Below, one piece after another: positions 24,069 through 33,204 of a stretch of DNA of 35,620 nucleotides. Location: positions 1 to 35,620 of the forward strand of contig DAOPZJ010000027.1 in the NCBI GenBank assembly GCA_035353335.1, in the 5' to 3' direction. Both the position numbers and the translations under genes were made by a program. Source of the DNA: Oscillospiraceae bacterium (lineage in GTDB: Bacteria; Bacillota; Clostridia; Oscillospirales; JAKOTC01). The notes under the pieces are model-generated. The model had not been told where the DNA came from. It searched no databases and worked only from the letters and a program-made list of their open reading frames with translations. How positions within the stretch are numbered: position 1 is the first letter of the stretch; the number at the start of each line of letters is the position of its first letter.

Positions 24069-25259
24069 TTATTTATCCAACAAACACGCGATGCCCGGCA
24101 GTTCGAGGCCTTCGATGAATTCGAGCGAGGCGCCGCCGCCGGTGGAAATGTGGGTCATCTTGTCGGCAAAGCCCATCTGCTCGACCGCAGCCGCGGAATC
24201 GCCGCCGCCGATGATCGAGACCGCGCCGGATTCGGCGACCGCCTTGGCGACCGCGCGGGTGCCCGCGGCGAAATTCGCCCATTCGGAGACGCCCATCGGG
24301 CCGTTCCAGATGATCGTGCCGGCGCCGGCAAGCGACTTGGAGAACAGTTCCTGTGTCTTTTCGCCGATATCGAGACCCATCCAGCCGTCCGGGATCGAGT
24401 CGGAGTAGATGCGCATAAACACGGAGTCCTCTTTATATTCTCTCGCGATGACGTTGTCGACCGGCAGCAGCAGGGCGACGTTCTTTTCGCGGGATTTTTT
24501 CACGATCTCGCGCGCCAGGTCGAGCTTGTCGTTTTCGCAGATGGAAGTCCCGACTTCGCATCCGAACGCCTTAAAGAAGGTGTAAGCCATACCGCCGCCG
24601 ATGATCAGCATATCGACCTTTTCGAGCAGGGCATTGATGACGCCGATCTTGTCGCTGACTTTCGCGCCGCCCAGAATCGCGACGAACGGGCGTTTCGGAT
24701 TTTCGAGCGCGCCGCCCATGATGGCGATTTCCTTTTGGATCAGATAGCCGCAGACCGCCGGCAGATACGCCGCGACGCCCGCGGTGGAGCTGTGGGCGCG
24801 GTGGGCGGTTCCGAACGCGTCGTTGACAAAGATTTCGGCCATCGAAGCCAGTTCTTTCGAAAATGCCGGGTCGTTTTTCTCTTCTTCGGCATGGAAACGG
24901 ACGTTTTCAAGCAGCATCACATCGCCGTTTTTGAGCGCGGCGGCCTTAGCTTTGGCGTCGGGGCCGATGACGTCTTTCGCCATCGCGACCGGCTTGCCGA
25001 GCAGTTTGGAAAGGTGCGCGGCGACCGGCGCAAGCGTATACTTCATGTTGAACTCACCCTTGGGTCTGCCGAGGTGGGAGCACAGGATGACCTTTGCGCC
25101 TTTGGCGATCAGGTACTTGATGGTCGGCAGCGCTTCGACAATGCGTTTGTCGTCGGTGATGACGTTGTCTTTGAGCGGAACGTTAAAGTCGCAGCGGGCA
25201 AGTACGCGCTTTCCGGATACGTCGATATCCTCGACGGTTTTTTTGTTGAGATTCTGCAT
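24069..25259 (-). CDS. pgk: Phosphoglycerate kinase
   Basis: This 396-residue two-domain kinase transfers phosphate from 1,3-bisphosphoglycerate to ADP. Motifs are RCDFNVPL near the N-terminus, SHLGRPKGE, LLLENVRFH, FVNDAFGTAHRAHSST, the hinge region ILGGAKVSDKIGVI, and the nucleotide-binding GGGDSAAAVEQMG near the C-terminus. Length is normal. The ATG has AAAGGAT about 8 nt upstream. It is the first gene of pgk-tpiA-gpmI. Glyceraldehyde-3-phosphate dehydrogenase, often the next gene, is not adjacent here. Confidence 0.97.
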   Translation of the reverse strand: MQNLNKKTVEDIDVSGKRVLARCDFNVPLKDNVITDDKRIVEALPTIKYLIAKGAKVILCSHLGRPKGEFNMKYTLAPVAAHLSKLLGKPVAMAKDVIGPDAKAKAAALKNGDVMLLENVRFHAEEEKNDPAFSKELASMAEIFVNDAFGTAHRAHSSTAGVAAYLPAVCGYLIQKEIAIMGGALENPKRPFVAILGGAKVSDKIGVINALLEKVDMLIIGGGMAYTFFKAFGCEVGTSICENDKLDLAREIVKKSREKNVALLLPVDNVIAREYKEDSVFMRIYSDSIPDGWMGLDIGEKTQELFSKSLAGAGTIIWNGPMGVSEWANFAAGTRAVAKAVAESGAVSIIGGGDSAAAVEQMGFADKMTHISTGGGASLEFIEGLELPGIACLLDK

Positions 25260-25385
25260 AAAAACAATCCTTTCATTCTCTAAAGGTATTTTAAGGCGGC
25301 TGCGTCTTTACGTTAAGGCGGTTCGCCTCTTAAAATCGGGGTGCGTGGTCGGTTTGGCCTCATAATTCACGACCATTTCCTATTA

Positions 25386-25413
25386 ATTATACATATTTTT
25401 ACCGATAAATCAA
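25386..25413 (-). promoter_or_regulatory. Promoter of pgk-tpiA-gpmI
   Basis: TTGATT (25408-25413), a 16-nt spacer and a perfect TATAAT (25386-25391) lie on the minus strand about 125 nt upstream of pgk. The leader between (25260-25380) contains a stem around GAGGCG and CCGCCT and two near-repeats of TTAAGGCGG, but no recognisable riboswitch. Confidence 0.65.
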
Positions 25414-25473
25414 TATCGAATTCATATCCGAAAAAATTTTTGAGGAGGTATCAAAGCCGGTTATAAAAGTTTC

Positions 25474-25502
25474 TTGAAGTTCTTTCATAAATATGTTAAA
25501 AT
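25474..25502 (+). promoter_or_regulatory. Promoter of the SPFH/zinc-ribbon genes
   Basis: TTGAAG (25474-25479), a 17-nt spacer and TAAAAT (25497-25502) lie about 80 nt upstream of the ATG at 25582. It is divergent from the pgk promoter. Confidence 0.65.
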
Positions 25503-25581
25503 GCAACTATAAATTTGCGCGGAGAGCGGGTTTACAGCACAATTGAAAAAGTCCCGATCTCCAAAGAAAGGGCGTATTGAT

Positions 25582-26880
25582 ATGGGTTTGATCAAAGCGG
25601 CGTTCGCGGCCGGCGGAGGCGTGCTTGCCGACCAGTGGCGCGAGTATTTTTACTGCGAATCCCTGACCGTCGACGTGCTGGTCGCCAAGGGCGTCAAACG
25701 TTCCGGCAAGAGGACTTCCAACACCAAGGGCACCGAAGACATCATCTCCAACGGCTCGATCATCGCGGTCAACGAAGGCCAGTGCATGATGATCGTGCAG
25801 CAGGGCGCCATCGTCGAATTCTGCGGCGAAGCGGGCGAATTCGTCTGGGATAACTCGACCGAACCCACGGTTTTATACGGCGGCTTCGGAAAAGGCATCG
25901 GCGATTCGTTCAAACGCTTCGGGCGCCGGTTCACCTTCGGCGGCGACGCGGCGAACGACCAGCGCGTGTATTTCTTCAACACCAAGGAGATCGTCGGCAA
26001 CAAATACGGTACGCCGGCTCCGGTCCCGTTCCGCGTGGTCGATAAAAACATCGGCCTCGACGTTGACATCGCGATCCGCTGCAACGGCGAATTCTCCTAT
26101 AAAGTCACAGACCCGATTATTTTCTATAAAAACGTGTGCGGCAACGTCGCCTCGGTCTATGTGCGCGAGACCATCGACAGCCAGCTCCGCACCGAACTGA
26201 TGACGGCTTTGCAGCCCGCGTTTGCCAGAATCTCCGACATGGGCATCCGCTACAGCGCTCTGCCGCACCACACCGCGGAGCTCTCCGATGCGCTCAATGA
26301 AGTGCTGACCGAAAAATGGAGCGCCGCAAGAGGGATCTCCATTGCCTCCTTCGGCATCAACTCCGTTAAGGCCTCTGACGAAGACGAGATGATGATCAAG
26401 CAGCTGCAGAAAGCAGCGGTATTCCGCGACCCGACCATGGCGGCCGCGCAGATCGTCGGCGCGCAGGCGCAGGCGATGCAGGACGCCGCAAAGAACGAGG
26501 GCTCAGGCGGCGCGTTCATGGCGTTCGCGGGCATGAACATGGCCCAGAACGCGGGCGGCGTCAATGCCGCGTCTTTGTACGGAATGGGTCAGCAGCAGCA
26601 GAAAAAAGCGGCCGGCTGGGACTGCTCGTGCGGCGCGAAAGACAACGAAGGCAATTTCTGCGCCGAGTGCGGCAAACCGCGCGGCGACGGCTGGACTTGC
26701 TCGTGCGGAACCGCAAGCAACAAAGGCAAGTTCTGCGCAAACTGCGGCAAACCGAAGCCCGCGGGCGTTCCCCAGTATAAATGCGACAAATGCGGATGGG
26801 AGCCGGAAGATCCGACAAAGCCGCCCAAGTTCTGCCCCGACTGCGGCGATCCGTTCGGCGACGAGGATATTAAAAAATGA
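25582..26880 (+). CDS. SPFH-domain protein with three C-terminal zinc ribbons (YdjI-like)
   Basis: This 432-residue protein resembles Bacillus YdjI and the 'virion core protein' group. The N-terminal two-thirds are an SPFH/band-7-type domain, with DIISNGSIIAVNEGQCMMIVQQG and AFARISDMGIRYSALPHHTAELSDAL. An alanine- and glutamine-rich helix follows. The last 80 or so residues carry three zinc ribbons: CSCG to FCAECG, CSCG to FCANCG, and CDKCG to FCPDCG. Relatives assemble at the membrane and recruit PspA-type stress proteins. A TTG 39 nt further upstream is in frame but lacks a ribosome site; ATG 25582 has AAAGGG about 10 nt upstream. The stop overlaps the next gene by 4 nt. Confidence 0.85.
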   Translation: MGLIKAAFAAGGGVLADQWREYFYCESLTVDVLVAKGVKRSGKRTSNTKGTEDIISNGSIIAVNEGQCMMIVQQGAIVEFCGEAGEFVWDNSTEPTVLYGGFGKGIGDSFKRFGRRFTFGGDAANDQRVYFFNTKEIVGNKYGTPAPVPFRVVDKNIGLDVDIAIRCNGEFSYKVTDPIIFYKNVCGNVASVYVRETIDSQLRTELMTALQPAFARISDMGIRYSALPHHTAELSDALNEVLTEKWSAARGISIASFGINSVKASDEDEMMIKQLQKAAVFRDPTMAAAQIVGAQAQAMQDAAKNEGSGGAFMAFAGMNMAQNAGGVNAASLYGMGQQQQKKAAGWDCSCGAKDNEGNFCAECGKPRGDGWTCSCGTASNKGKFCANCGKPKPAGVPQYKCDKCGWEPEDPTKPPKFCPDCGDPFGDEDIKK

Positions 26881-28004
26881 GCGGAGTTGATGACGTCAAT
26901 CTCCAAAAGACCCTTGAGGAGACCGACGAAAAATGCCCGCAGTGCGCAGCCACGATCAGCTATGACCCCAAGACCGGAAAGCTGTCCTGCCCGTACTGCG
27001 GCTTCACCAAGCAAATTGTCGTCGAGGGAAAAGCCGACGACAGAGCCGAGGAACTGGTCTTCGCCGACGCGCGCAACGCCGAGACCAATTTCCAGTGGGG
27101 CACGGCCAAAAAGACGGTCATCTGCGAAAACTGCGGCGGCGAGTCGGTATATGACGCGCTGATGGTATCGGATGTCTGCCCTTACTGCGGTTCCAATCAG
27201 GTCACCGAGGCAAAGTCCGGCAACTCGATTCCCCCGAACGGCGTCGTGCCGTTCAGCATCTCCAAAGAGGATGCGGGGCAGAGATTCCAAAAATGGCTGA
27301 AAAAGCGCTGGTATGCCCCGTCCAAGGCCAAGAAGACCGCCAAAGAGGGCAAACTGACCGGGTTGTTTTTGCCGTATTGGACTTTTGACGCAAACACCTA
27401 TACCGATTATACCGCGCAGGCCGGATATACCCGCACGGTCAGCAACGGAAAGACCAGCACGACGGTCACGACCTGGAAACCGGTCGCCGGCTTCTATTTC
27501 CGCCAAATCGACGATTTTCTCGTCAGCGCCTCGACCCACCACGACGCGGCACTCATGAAAAAAATCGAGCCGTATGACACCAACAACGCAAAAAAGTATG
27601 AACCGGAATTTCTGTCGGGATTCATCTCCGAGCGGTATTCGGTGGGACTTCGCCAGGGTTGGGAAAACGGCAAAGCCGGTATCGACAATTTGCTGAAGGA
27701 TGAAATTTCAACCAAGATCAAGCGTGAAAAGCACGCCGATAAAGTCGCCTCGCTGCACACCACGACCACTTTTGACAGCATTACATACAAACATCTGATG
27801 CTGCCGATGTGGGTCTCGAATTTTGTCTACAAGGGCAAGGTCTACAGCTTTCTCGTCAACGGCCAGACCGGAAAAGTCGGCGGTAAATATCCGATCTCGG
27901 CGTTCCGCGTGATTTTGACCATCGTCATCATCCTTGCAATCGTCCTGCTGCTGTATTGGCTCAATCAAAACAGCCACGGCGGCGAAAGCGTTTACTTCAA
28001 TTGA
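26877..28004 (+). CDS. Zinc-ribbon membrane protein (YdjG-like)
   Basis: This 375-residue protein has two N-terminal zinc ribbons: CPQC (20-23) with CPYCG (38-41), and CENCGG with CPYCGS around residues 80-110. A beta-rich middle region holds LTGLFLPYWTFDANTYTDYTAQAGY, and one transmembrane helix (about 342-362) sits near the C-terminus. This build is often misnamed a helicase or RNA polymerase P-like protein from the ribbons alone. No helicase motifs are present. The ATGA overlap with the SPFH gene implies coupled translation and a shared complex. By analogy with Bacillus YdjG/YdjI it may be a membrane-stress or PspA-anchoring partner; this is inference from pairing. Confidence 0.8.
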   Translation: MSGVDDVNLQKTLEETDEKCPQCAATISYDPKTGKLSCPYCGFTKQIVVEGKADDRAEELVFADARNAETNFQWGTAKKTVICENCGGESVYDALMVSDVCPYCGSNQVTEAKSGNSIPPNGVVPFSISKEDAGQRFQKWLKKRWYAPSKAKKTAKEGKLTGLFLPYWTFDANTYTDYTAQAGYTRTVSNGKTSTTVTTWKPVAGFYFRQIDDFLVSASTHHDAALMKKIEPYDTNNAKKYEPEFLSGFISERYSVGLRQGWENGKAGIDNLLKDEISTKIKREKHADKVASLHTTTTFDSITYKHLMLPMWVSNFVYKGKVYSFLVNGQTGKVGGKYPISAFRVILTIVIILAIVLLLYWLNQNSHGGESVYFN

Positions 28005-28081
28005 CCTCCGCTTAATAGGGGGGTGCCCCATTTTCAAATGTTAAAATCATCTTATCCGACGCAATCGGCCTCCATGACATT

Positions 28082-28113
28082 TTCAACCGCTCTCTTTACG
28101 GTTTCCGGTTGAA
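28082..28113. repeat. 8-bp inverted repeat upstream of the small membrane protein gene
   Basis: TTCAACCG (28082-28089) and CGGTTGAA (28106-28113) face each other across 16 bases, 42 bp before the next start codon. It could be an operator or an RNA hairpin. The rest of 28005-28155 holds nothing I recognise. Confidence 0.35.
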
Positions 28114-28155
28114 TAGGGAATAAGAAAAATCCTCACCTTCGGGGGATACAGGTCA

Positions 28156-28683
28156 ATGGACAAATTGAGTTGGTCAATTCGCGTTCCGCTCTTAAAAAAT
28201 AACATTATACGAAATCAACTGGGTCTTGCGCTGGGGATTCCGTTCGGCATATTGCTGATTATACTCATGCTTGTACAAGCCTGGGGCGGATTAGCAATAG
28301 TCGGCGAAACCCTTATTATGGGATTCTGTTTTGTGATGTTCATTTTCCGAGGCACCTACGATGTACAGTATGTGCTGGATGAAAAGGGCATCATCTGTGA
28401 AACCCAGAATCCGCAAAAAAAACGGGTGCGCCGCATGTCGGTCGCAACGGCGGTCATGGGGGCACTCACAGCCAATCCCACAGCCGTGGCAGCAGGTATA
28501 TCGGCAGGGGCAGGCATCAAGCAGCGATTCCTTTGGAAACGAATTCGGAAAGCAAAATACCTGGACCGATCCGCAACTGTTATGATATATGCGGGCTTCG
28601 GAGAAACCGCAGCCGTGTTTTGTACGGAAAAACTATACGGCAGTACAAAAATTTATCCAAAGCATGGTTTTACGGAACGCTGA
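28156..28683 (+). CDS. Small membrane protein, two helices, unknown function
   Basis: This 175-residue protein has two transmembrane helices near the N-terminus (about 24-42 and 46-66) followed by a basic cytoplasmic part. That part includes the repeated segment NPQKKRVRRMSVATAVMG and an alanine/glycine-rich stretch (TANPTAVAAGISAGAGI). I do not recognise a named domain, although the layout is close to small YcxB-like or PH-like membrane proteins. The ATG has GGGGGAT about 9 nt upstream. It lies between two zinc-ribbon membrane genes and probably works with them. No signal peptide is seen. Confidence 0.7.
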   Translation: MDKLSWSIRVPLLKNNIIRNQLGLALGIPFGILLIILMLVQAWGGLAIVGETLIMGFCFVMFIFRGTYDVQYVLDEKGIICETQNPQKKRVRRMSVATAVMGALTANPTAVAAGISAGAGIKQRFLWKRIRKAKYLDRSATVMIYAGFGETAAVFCTEKLYGSTKIYPKHGFTER

Positions 28684-28699
28684 AAAATAGCATTCCGAG

Positions 28700-28728
28700 T
28701 TGACATGCTGATAAAGTAAAAATTTATT
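28700..28728 (+). promoter_or_regulatory. Possible promoter of the 28767 gene
   Basis: A perfect TTGACA (28700-28705) and a weak TTTATT (28723-28728) are separated by 17 nt. Confidence 0.4.
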
Positions 28729-28766
28729 ACTGCCGCACAATTGAATGATGCGTTTGGAGGTGGGTT

Positions 28767-29432
28767 ATGTTTTGCTCTCACTGCGGAGGAATTATTCAAG
28801 AAGAAGAAAAATATTGCCCCAATTGCGGAATCTCGGTAAACAGTCAGGACGGCGGCACGTTTTACAGTGTATCCGCTCCGATGGGATTTTCGCCTAAAAT
28901 CAACGATCCGGCCTTTGCGCAATACAAATGCAAAGCGGGAATCTGGTCCGTCCTTTTTGCGTTGATACTGGCTGTCATTGCACTCATCGCTTTTCCGATT
29001 TACGGAAAAGTAAGCGGGGAAATCGAGTGGCCGGATTCGTTGCTGTACGGTGGGGGCATCGGCGGCATGTTTCTGGTCATCGCATTCATTCAACTGATGA
29101 AGCGTGCGTTGGATAAGACCTGGGACGGTACTGTGGAGGAAAAGGAAACGTATCGGCAGCGCGAAGGAAAGGACAGTACAGGAATCCACACGTACTATGT
29201 CGTCAAGGTGCGCAAGGATTCGGGCGGCGTGAAGAAACACAAATGGCGCGATAAACCCGGGTTATACGACTATTACGCCGTCGGTGATCGGGTGCGTCAC
29301 CACAAGGGCTTCTATTGCTACGAAAAATATGATAAAACCCGGGATGCAAAGATTATGTGCGCCGCCTGTATGACCTTTGTTGAAAAAGACAGAGATGTTT
29401 GCCCACGGTGTAAATGCCCGCTGTTAAAATGA
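28767..29432 (+). CDS. Membrane protein with zinc ribbons at both ends
   Basis: This 221-residue protein has a zinc ribbon at the N-terminus (C3, C6, C17, C20), two hydrophobic helices (about 54-75 and 90-111), then a mostly hydrophilic domain with HTYYVVKVRKDSGG and a run of aromatic residues. It ends with a second zinc ribbon (CAACMTFVEKDRDVCPRC). Topology with both ribbons in the cytoplasm is the simplest. I do not recognise a described family. The ATG has GGAGGTG 5 nt upstream. It lies between a small membrane protein gene and a lipoprotein gene. Confidence 0.75.
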   Translation: MFCSHCGGIIQEEEKYCPNCGISVNSQDGGTFYSVSAPMGFSPKINDPAFAQYKCKAGIWSVLFALILAVIALIAFPIYGKVSGEIEWPDSLLYGGGIGGMFLVIAFIQLMKRALDKTWDGTVEEKETYRQREGKDSTGIHTYYVVKVRKDSGGVKKHKWRDKPGLYDYYAVGDRVRHHKGFYCYEKYDKTRDAKIMCAACMTFVEKDRDVCPRCKCPLLK

Positions 29433-29457
29433 CCGGAAGATGAAAGGAGTTTTATTG

Positions 29458-31593
29458 ATGAAAAAAATAATTTCAATGATACTGGCGGTCTGTATTCTGG
29501 CCGGTCTGCCGTTAATATTTGCGGGCTGTTTAAAAATCTATCCGCTTGCAAAAGGCACAAAAGCAACTGAAACCATTCAAACCAAAAAAGAATATACCTT
29601 CGGAAGCGCTGAAAAGATCGGGTGGGAACTGGAAATCCTCCCAAATACGTTTGATGACGAAATAAACCTTACCATGGCCGTACTGTCAAAAGAAGAAGCA
29701 GTGGCGTATCAAAACGACGCTTTTGAATTGATAGGTTCTCCTGTAAAAATTACTGCGGGCAGCGAGGACAGCATTCGCCTGAACCGACCGGTTACCGTCA
29801 CGATGCGGATATCGGAGGAGTTGCGAATATCCCGGGAAAATGCCGACGATTATTTGGTCGGATATTACACCGGTGACGGATGGGAATACATATTCCCCGA
29901 TTATATAAAAGCAGGAGACGGCTATATCGTTTTTGAAACCTACCATTTTTCATTGTTTGCAACCGTCAAATTGACCGATGCGGAGAAGGTAAAACTGTAC
30001 GCAGAAAAAATGGCGTTGCAAACCTGGGAGGATGAGCAACGCGAAAAGGCAATGACGGAAAAACTCCAAACGATGTTTAACGAGTCCTTTGAAAAAATGG
30101 GCATTACCGATGAGTCAGTGCGGGGCAAGCTGTTTAATGCCATTGCCAAGGAAGCCGATTTCGGCACACTGACAGTTGCGGCCAAGCAGGGTGATCTTTC
30201 GGATTTTACCGCCAAATGCGGGGAAATGGCGTCAAATGCTTTAATCAAACACTTTGCGCTGACCGAAGATGATTTGGCCGAAAAACTCAGTGCCAAAGGC
30301 GCCGCTGTCACAACAGGCCTGCTCAAGGGCGCTGCGGCGGCGGCAAAAGGAGAGTACAAAGACGCCGCAAAAGAAATGGCGTCCGCTTTTATCGGATATT
30401 TTCCCGCCGGACGGGCGTATCAGGCGGCCATTGAGGTCACACAGGCGAGCATTGACACCTGGAAGGACTACGAGTTGGACGCCGCCTATCAAAGTTATGC
30501 GGGAACAACGAAAAACGGACAATATGGCTATAAAGTGAGCCCGGGCGACTGGGCGGCTTTGGAGATTCAAATGCGGGGTTATCTCAACCGCCTCCAGAGC
30601 GAAGCGAAAGACCGTTATTGTGAAGCAAACGGGATTTCCCACAGCGAACTGGACAAAGATGAGCAGCTTTGCCTTAAAATCGAAAACGAAGCGTCACTCA
30701 CATTAAAAAAGATGTTTGAACGCCGTTTGGCGGCTGAGCTGGAAATTGCAAAAAAAGAAAAAAAATACGGAAACATTATTGAGGGCTTTGAAAAGAGCGG
30801 TCTTTTAAAACGCGGTTCATTGGGTTTTGACGGAATGGACGTACAGGATCGGCTGCGTTCTCTGTTTGCCGCCAGGCGAGCGATTCTGGAACTGTTCGGC
30901 GGCAGTATGCCCGTGCTGAGCGCCGGAGATAGCGCAGAAAACAATCTGAATCAGGCCATCGGAATGTGGCTTTCCTATGGGACAAAAAACCGGGGAGAGT
31001 TTTATCAATGGCTTAAGGAAAAGGGTTATAATAAAAGATCCGAGGTTTTGACGGATGCGGGCGCCGCATGGATGCTCAGCGGCACAAATATAAACAAGAC
31101 TGAATCCATTACCGAAGAAATGGTCAAGGCAAATGACCGGATTACCGCTCACAGCTATGAAATTTATCCCGGCGGCGGAAGTTTGTCAACAACAAAAAAA
31201 TGGATGGATGAAAAGGAATACACGGTAAGTGCCTCCTTTGCTTTTACCGTACCGGAACGCATAAAGCCGGGAGAAGAGTTTGAAATTACACTCTCAGCGG
31301 CAGACGCCGGTTCAAATAACCCTGACGCTTATATTCAACATGGCATTCAAGCGGTCGTATGGGTAAATTACGGCGGGAGTTGGTTCCAAACGGATTCCCT
31401 GACGGCTGCAACCGAAACTTTCCGGCTCAGCGACAGCCCGTCCGCATCAGTGATGAAAGCAGAAACAACATCCAAATTCACCGCTCCGGCCAAAGCAGAC
31501 GGTTTTACAATCGTATTTTCGATTACCGGCGGTGACGCCCCCGGGAAAATGGTCATCCATTACGATTACGAGTTTTCCGAAAACGGCGGTTAA
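29458..31593 (+). CDS. Large lipoprotein with ZU5-like N-terminal beta domain
   Basis: This 711-residue protein has a lipoprotein signal peptide with lipobox FAGC (modified C24), so it is anchored outside the membrane. Residues about 40-175 look like a ZU5-type beta-sandwich: LEILPNTFDDEINLTM, NRPVTVTMRISEEL, then GYYTGDGWEYI and FETYHFSLFATV, the sequence with which such domains end. A long, charged helical region follows (about 180-500), with alanine-rich GAAAAAKGEYKDAAKEMASA in the middle. A beta-rich C-terminal domain closes it. The frame is open six codons upstream but ATG 29458 has AAAGGAG 8 nt before it. The exact role is unknown; surface adhesion or envelope structure is a guess. Confidence 0.75.
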   Translation: MKKIISMILAVCILAGLPLIFAGCLKIYPLAKGTKATETIQTKKEYTFGSAEKIGWELEILPNTFDDEINLTMAVLSKEEAVAYQNDAFELIGSPVKITAGSEDSIRLNRPVTVTMRISEELRISRENADDYLVGYYTGDGWEYIFPDYIKAGDGYIVFETYHFSLFATVKLTDAEKVKLYAEKMALQTWEDEQREKAMTEKLQTMFNESFEKMGITDESVRGKLFNAIAKEADFGTLTVAAKQGDLSDFTAKCGEMASNALIKHFALTEDDLAEKLSAKGAAVTTGLLKGAAAAAKGEYKDAAKEMASAFIGYFPAGRAYQAAIEVTQASIDTWKDYELDAAYQSYAGTTKNGQYGYKVSPGDWAALEIQMRGYLNRLQSEAKDRYCEANGISHSELDKDEQLCLKIENEASLTLKKMFERRLAAELEIAKKEKKYGNIIEGFEKSGLLKRGSLGFDGMDVQDRLRSLFAARRAILELFGGSMPVLSAGDSAENNLNQAIGMWLSYGTKNRGEFYQWLKEKGYNKRSEVLTDAGAAWMLSGTNINKTESITEEMVKANDRITAHSYEIYPGGGSLSTTKKWMDEKEYTVSASFAFTVPERIKPGEEFEITLSAADAGSNNPDAYIQHGIQAVVWVNYGGSWFQTDSLTAATETFRLSDSPSASVMKAETTSKFTAPAKADGFTIVFSITGGDAPGKMVIHYDYEFSENGG

Positions 31594-31660
31594 ATGAACA
31601 GCGTGATTACAAGCGATTCTTGATTTGCCTATGCGATTTTTAAAAAAGCTGAATGATAAC

Positions 31661-31691
31661 AAACGGGCGCGGATTTCCGCGCCCGTTTTTA
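31661..31691 (+). terminator. Intrinsic terminator after the large lipoprotein gene
   Basis: ACGGGCGCGG and CCGCGCCCGT form a 10-bp G/C stem with loop ATTT, followed by five T residues. The adjoining 31692-31873 has a repeat (31753-31775) and no gene. Confidence 0.85.
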
Positions 31692-31752
31692 TACTGTGGG
31701 AACGGTCTTGACCATTCCGTTTTACTACAACGATGAATTTTTAAAAATTAAC

Positions 31753-31775
31753 GGGCGAACGAAGTTCGCCCCTAC
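31753..31775 (-). repeat. GTAG-headed REP-like palindrome (GGGCGAAC stem)
   Basis: On the minus strand GTAG is followed by perfect arms GGGCGAAC and GTTCGCCC around TTC. The stem differs from the GGGCGATT type, but head, arm length and loop length are the same. Confidence 0.8.
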
Positions 31776-31873
31776 ATTTAAAATCGAACAGATTTTTAGA
31801 AACGCGCGGAATTATTTGACTTTCGCCCGTTTTTTGCTTTTTTGAATACGGGTTTCGATTCGGAAAACACTAT

Positions 31874-31893
31874 CTTGACGCATGAACGTCAAG
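31874..31893 (+). promoter_or_regulatory. Palindromic candidate operator upstream of the ferritin-like gene
   Basis: CTTGACG and CGTCAAG (7-bp perfect arms) flank CATGAA. The site lies 28 bp upstream of the ATG at 31921 and contains an in-frame ATG (31882) without a ribosome site. Spacing suits a dimeric repressor. Confidence 0.5.
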
Positions 31894-31920
31894 AAATCCT
31901 TTAGGAGTGTTTATAAATTT

Positions 31921-33186
31921 ATGAATCCTTTTGAATTGAAACCGAACGCCGTCGAAGACGGCATCATGGACTGGGCGACCATCTATCCGAAACCCTACTG
32001 TAAAATGACGGTCGATCCTTATACAAAAGTCCGCATCATTTTGATGAACGGTATCGAGGTGGAAGCCGTGATGTTCAAACATCAGCTCCACCGCCACACC
32101 CAAAACGAAGATATCCGCCGTGAGATCGCGTTGACCCGTCAGGTCGAACAGCAGCAGCAAAAGATCATCAACTGGCTCAAACTGATCGACGAAACCCAGC
32201 TCGAGACGACCATCGGCTACGAGCACGTCGCGGTCGACCTGACCGCGTGGCTTGCGCAGAACGAACCCGACAATTATGTCAAGCAGGCGCTCGATTTCGC
32301 CCTGCTCGAGGACTTTGACCACCTTTACCGCTTCTCGAACCTGCTCGATCTGGACTCCCAGATTCCCGCGCAGAACCTTGTCAAGAGTTACGTCGACATC
32401 ACGCCCGGGCGCCCGACCATCGCCGAGCACCGCCACCCGTTCGACGCGGTGCGCTATAACGTCGACTTCAAAAAAGCCGACGTGCGCACGATGCTGAACA
32501 CGATGATCATCACCGCCGGCGAACAGCAGACGATGAACTTCTATATGAACCTCGGCAACACCTATTATAACGACCTCGGGCGCAAACTCTATCAGGAGAT
32601 CGCGATGATCGAGGAAGAGCACGTCACCCATTACGGTTCGCTGCTCGACCCGAAATCCACCTGGCTCGAGGGCGCTTTGCTGCACGAATACGTCGAGTGC
32701 TATCTCTATTATTCGTTCGCGCAGTATGAGACCGACACCGAAGTGAAAGCCCTTTGGAATATGTTCTTTGAACAGGAAGTCTCCCATCTGCATCGGACCG
32801 CCGATCTCCTCACAAAGTATGAGGGCAAGGACTGGCAGCAGGTCATCCCCGACGGCGAATTCCCGAAACTGCTGGATTTCCATGACACCAAGGAATACGT
32901 CCGCCAGATTTTGGGCAGCCAGATCCTGCTCACGGCGAAAATGGAACAGTATGTCGACGTCAACACCCTGCCGGTCAATTATCAGTATTTCTGGTATCAG
33001 GACCGCGTGAATCACGACGTCTGCAACGTGGCAAGCCACAAGGTCGTCGCCGACCACCAGAATCAGTATCAGATCGACTATCGCGCCGAGGGCAAAGCAA
33101 ATCCGGTCGCCGAACTCACCGACCGAAAAACAGACAACACCGACATCGCCCGCAAGCAGACCGCAGGCGTGAGCGGCTCAAAGTAA
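31921..33186 (+). CDS. Tandem ferritin-like (two di-metal sites) protein
   Basis: This 421-residue protein has two helical-bundle halves with di-iron-type carboxylate/histidine signatures. Half 1 has DETQLETTIGYEH and FALLEDFDHLYRF; half 2 has MIEEEHVTHYGS, LLHEYVECYLYYSF and FEQEVSHLHR. It looks like a fused pair of ferritin-like domains, probably binding iron or manganese and perhaps detoxifying oxidants. I do not recognise a named enzyme. An ATG 39 nt upstream (31882) is in frame, but it lies within an inverted repeat and lacks a ribosome site; ATG 31921 has TTAGGAG 13 nt upstream (long spacing). A copper-binding four-helix protein follows by 18 nt. Confidence 0.8.
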   Translation: MNPFELKPNAVEDGIMDWATIYPKPYCKMTVDPYTKVRIILMNGIEVEAVMFKHQLHRHTQNEDIRREIALTRQVEQQQQKIINWLKLIDETQLETTIGYEHVAVDLTAWLAQNEPDNYVKQALDFALLEDFDHLYRFSNLLDLDSQIPAQNLVKSYVDITPGRPTIAEHRHPFDAVRYNVDFKKADVRTMLNTMIITAGEQQTMNFYMNLGNTYYNDLGRKLYQEIAMIEEEHVTHYGSLLDPKSTWLEGALLHEYVECYLYYSFAQYETDTEVKALWNMFFEQEVSHLHRTADLLTKYEGKDWQQVIPDGEFPKLLDFHDTKEYVRQILGSQILLTAKMEQYVDVNTLPVNYQYFWYQDRVNHDVCNVASHKVVADHQNQYQIDYRAEGKANPVAELTDRKTDNTDIARKQTAGVSGSK

Positions 33187-33204
33187 GTAAATTAGGAGTA
33201 AACC

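Noticed and set aside
31870..33057. Minus-strand 395-codon frame opposite the ferritin-like gene
   Set aside because: No ribosome site or domain, and composition typical of antisense to a GC-rich third-position gene.
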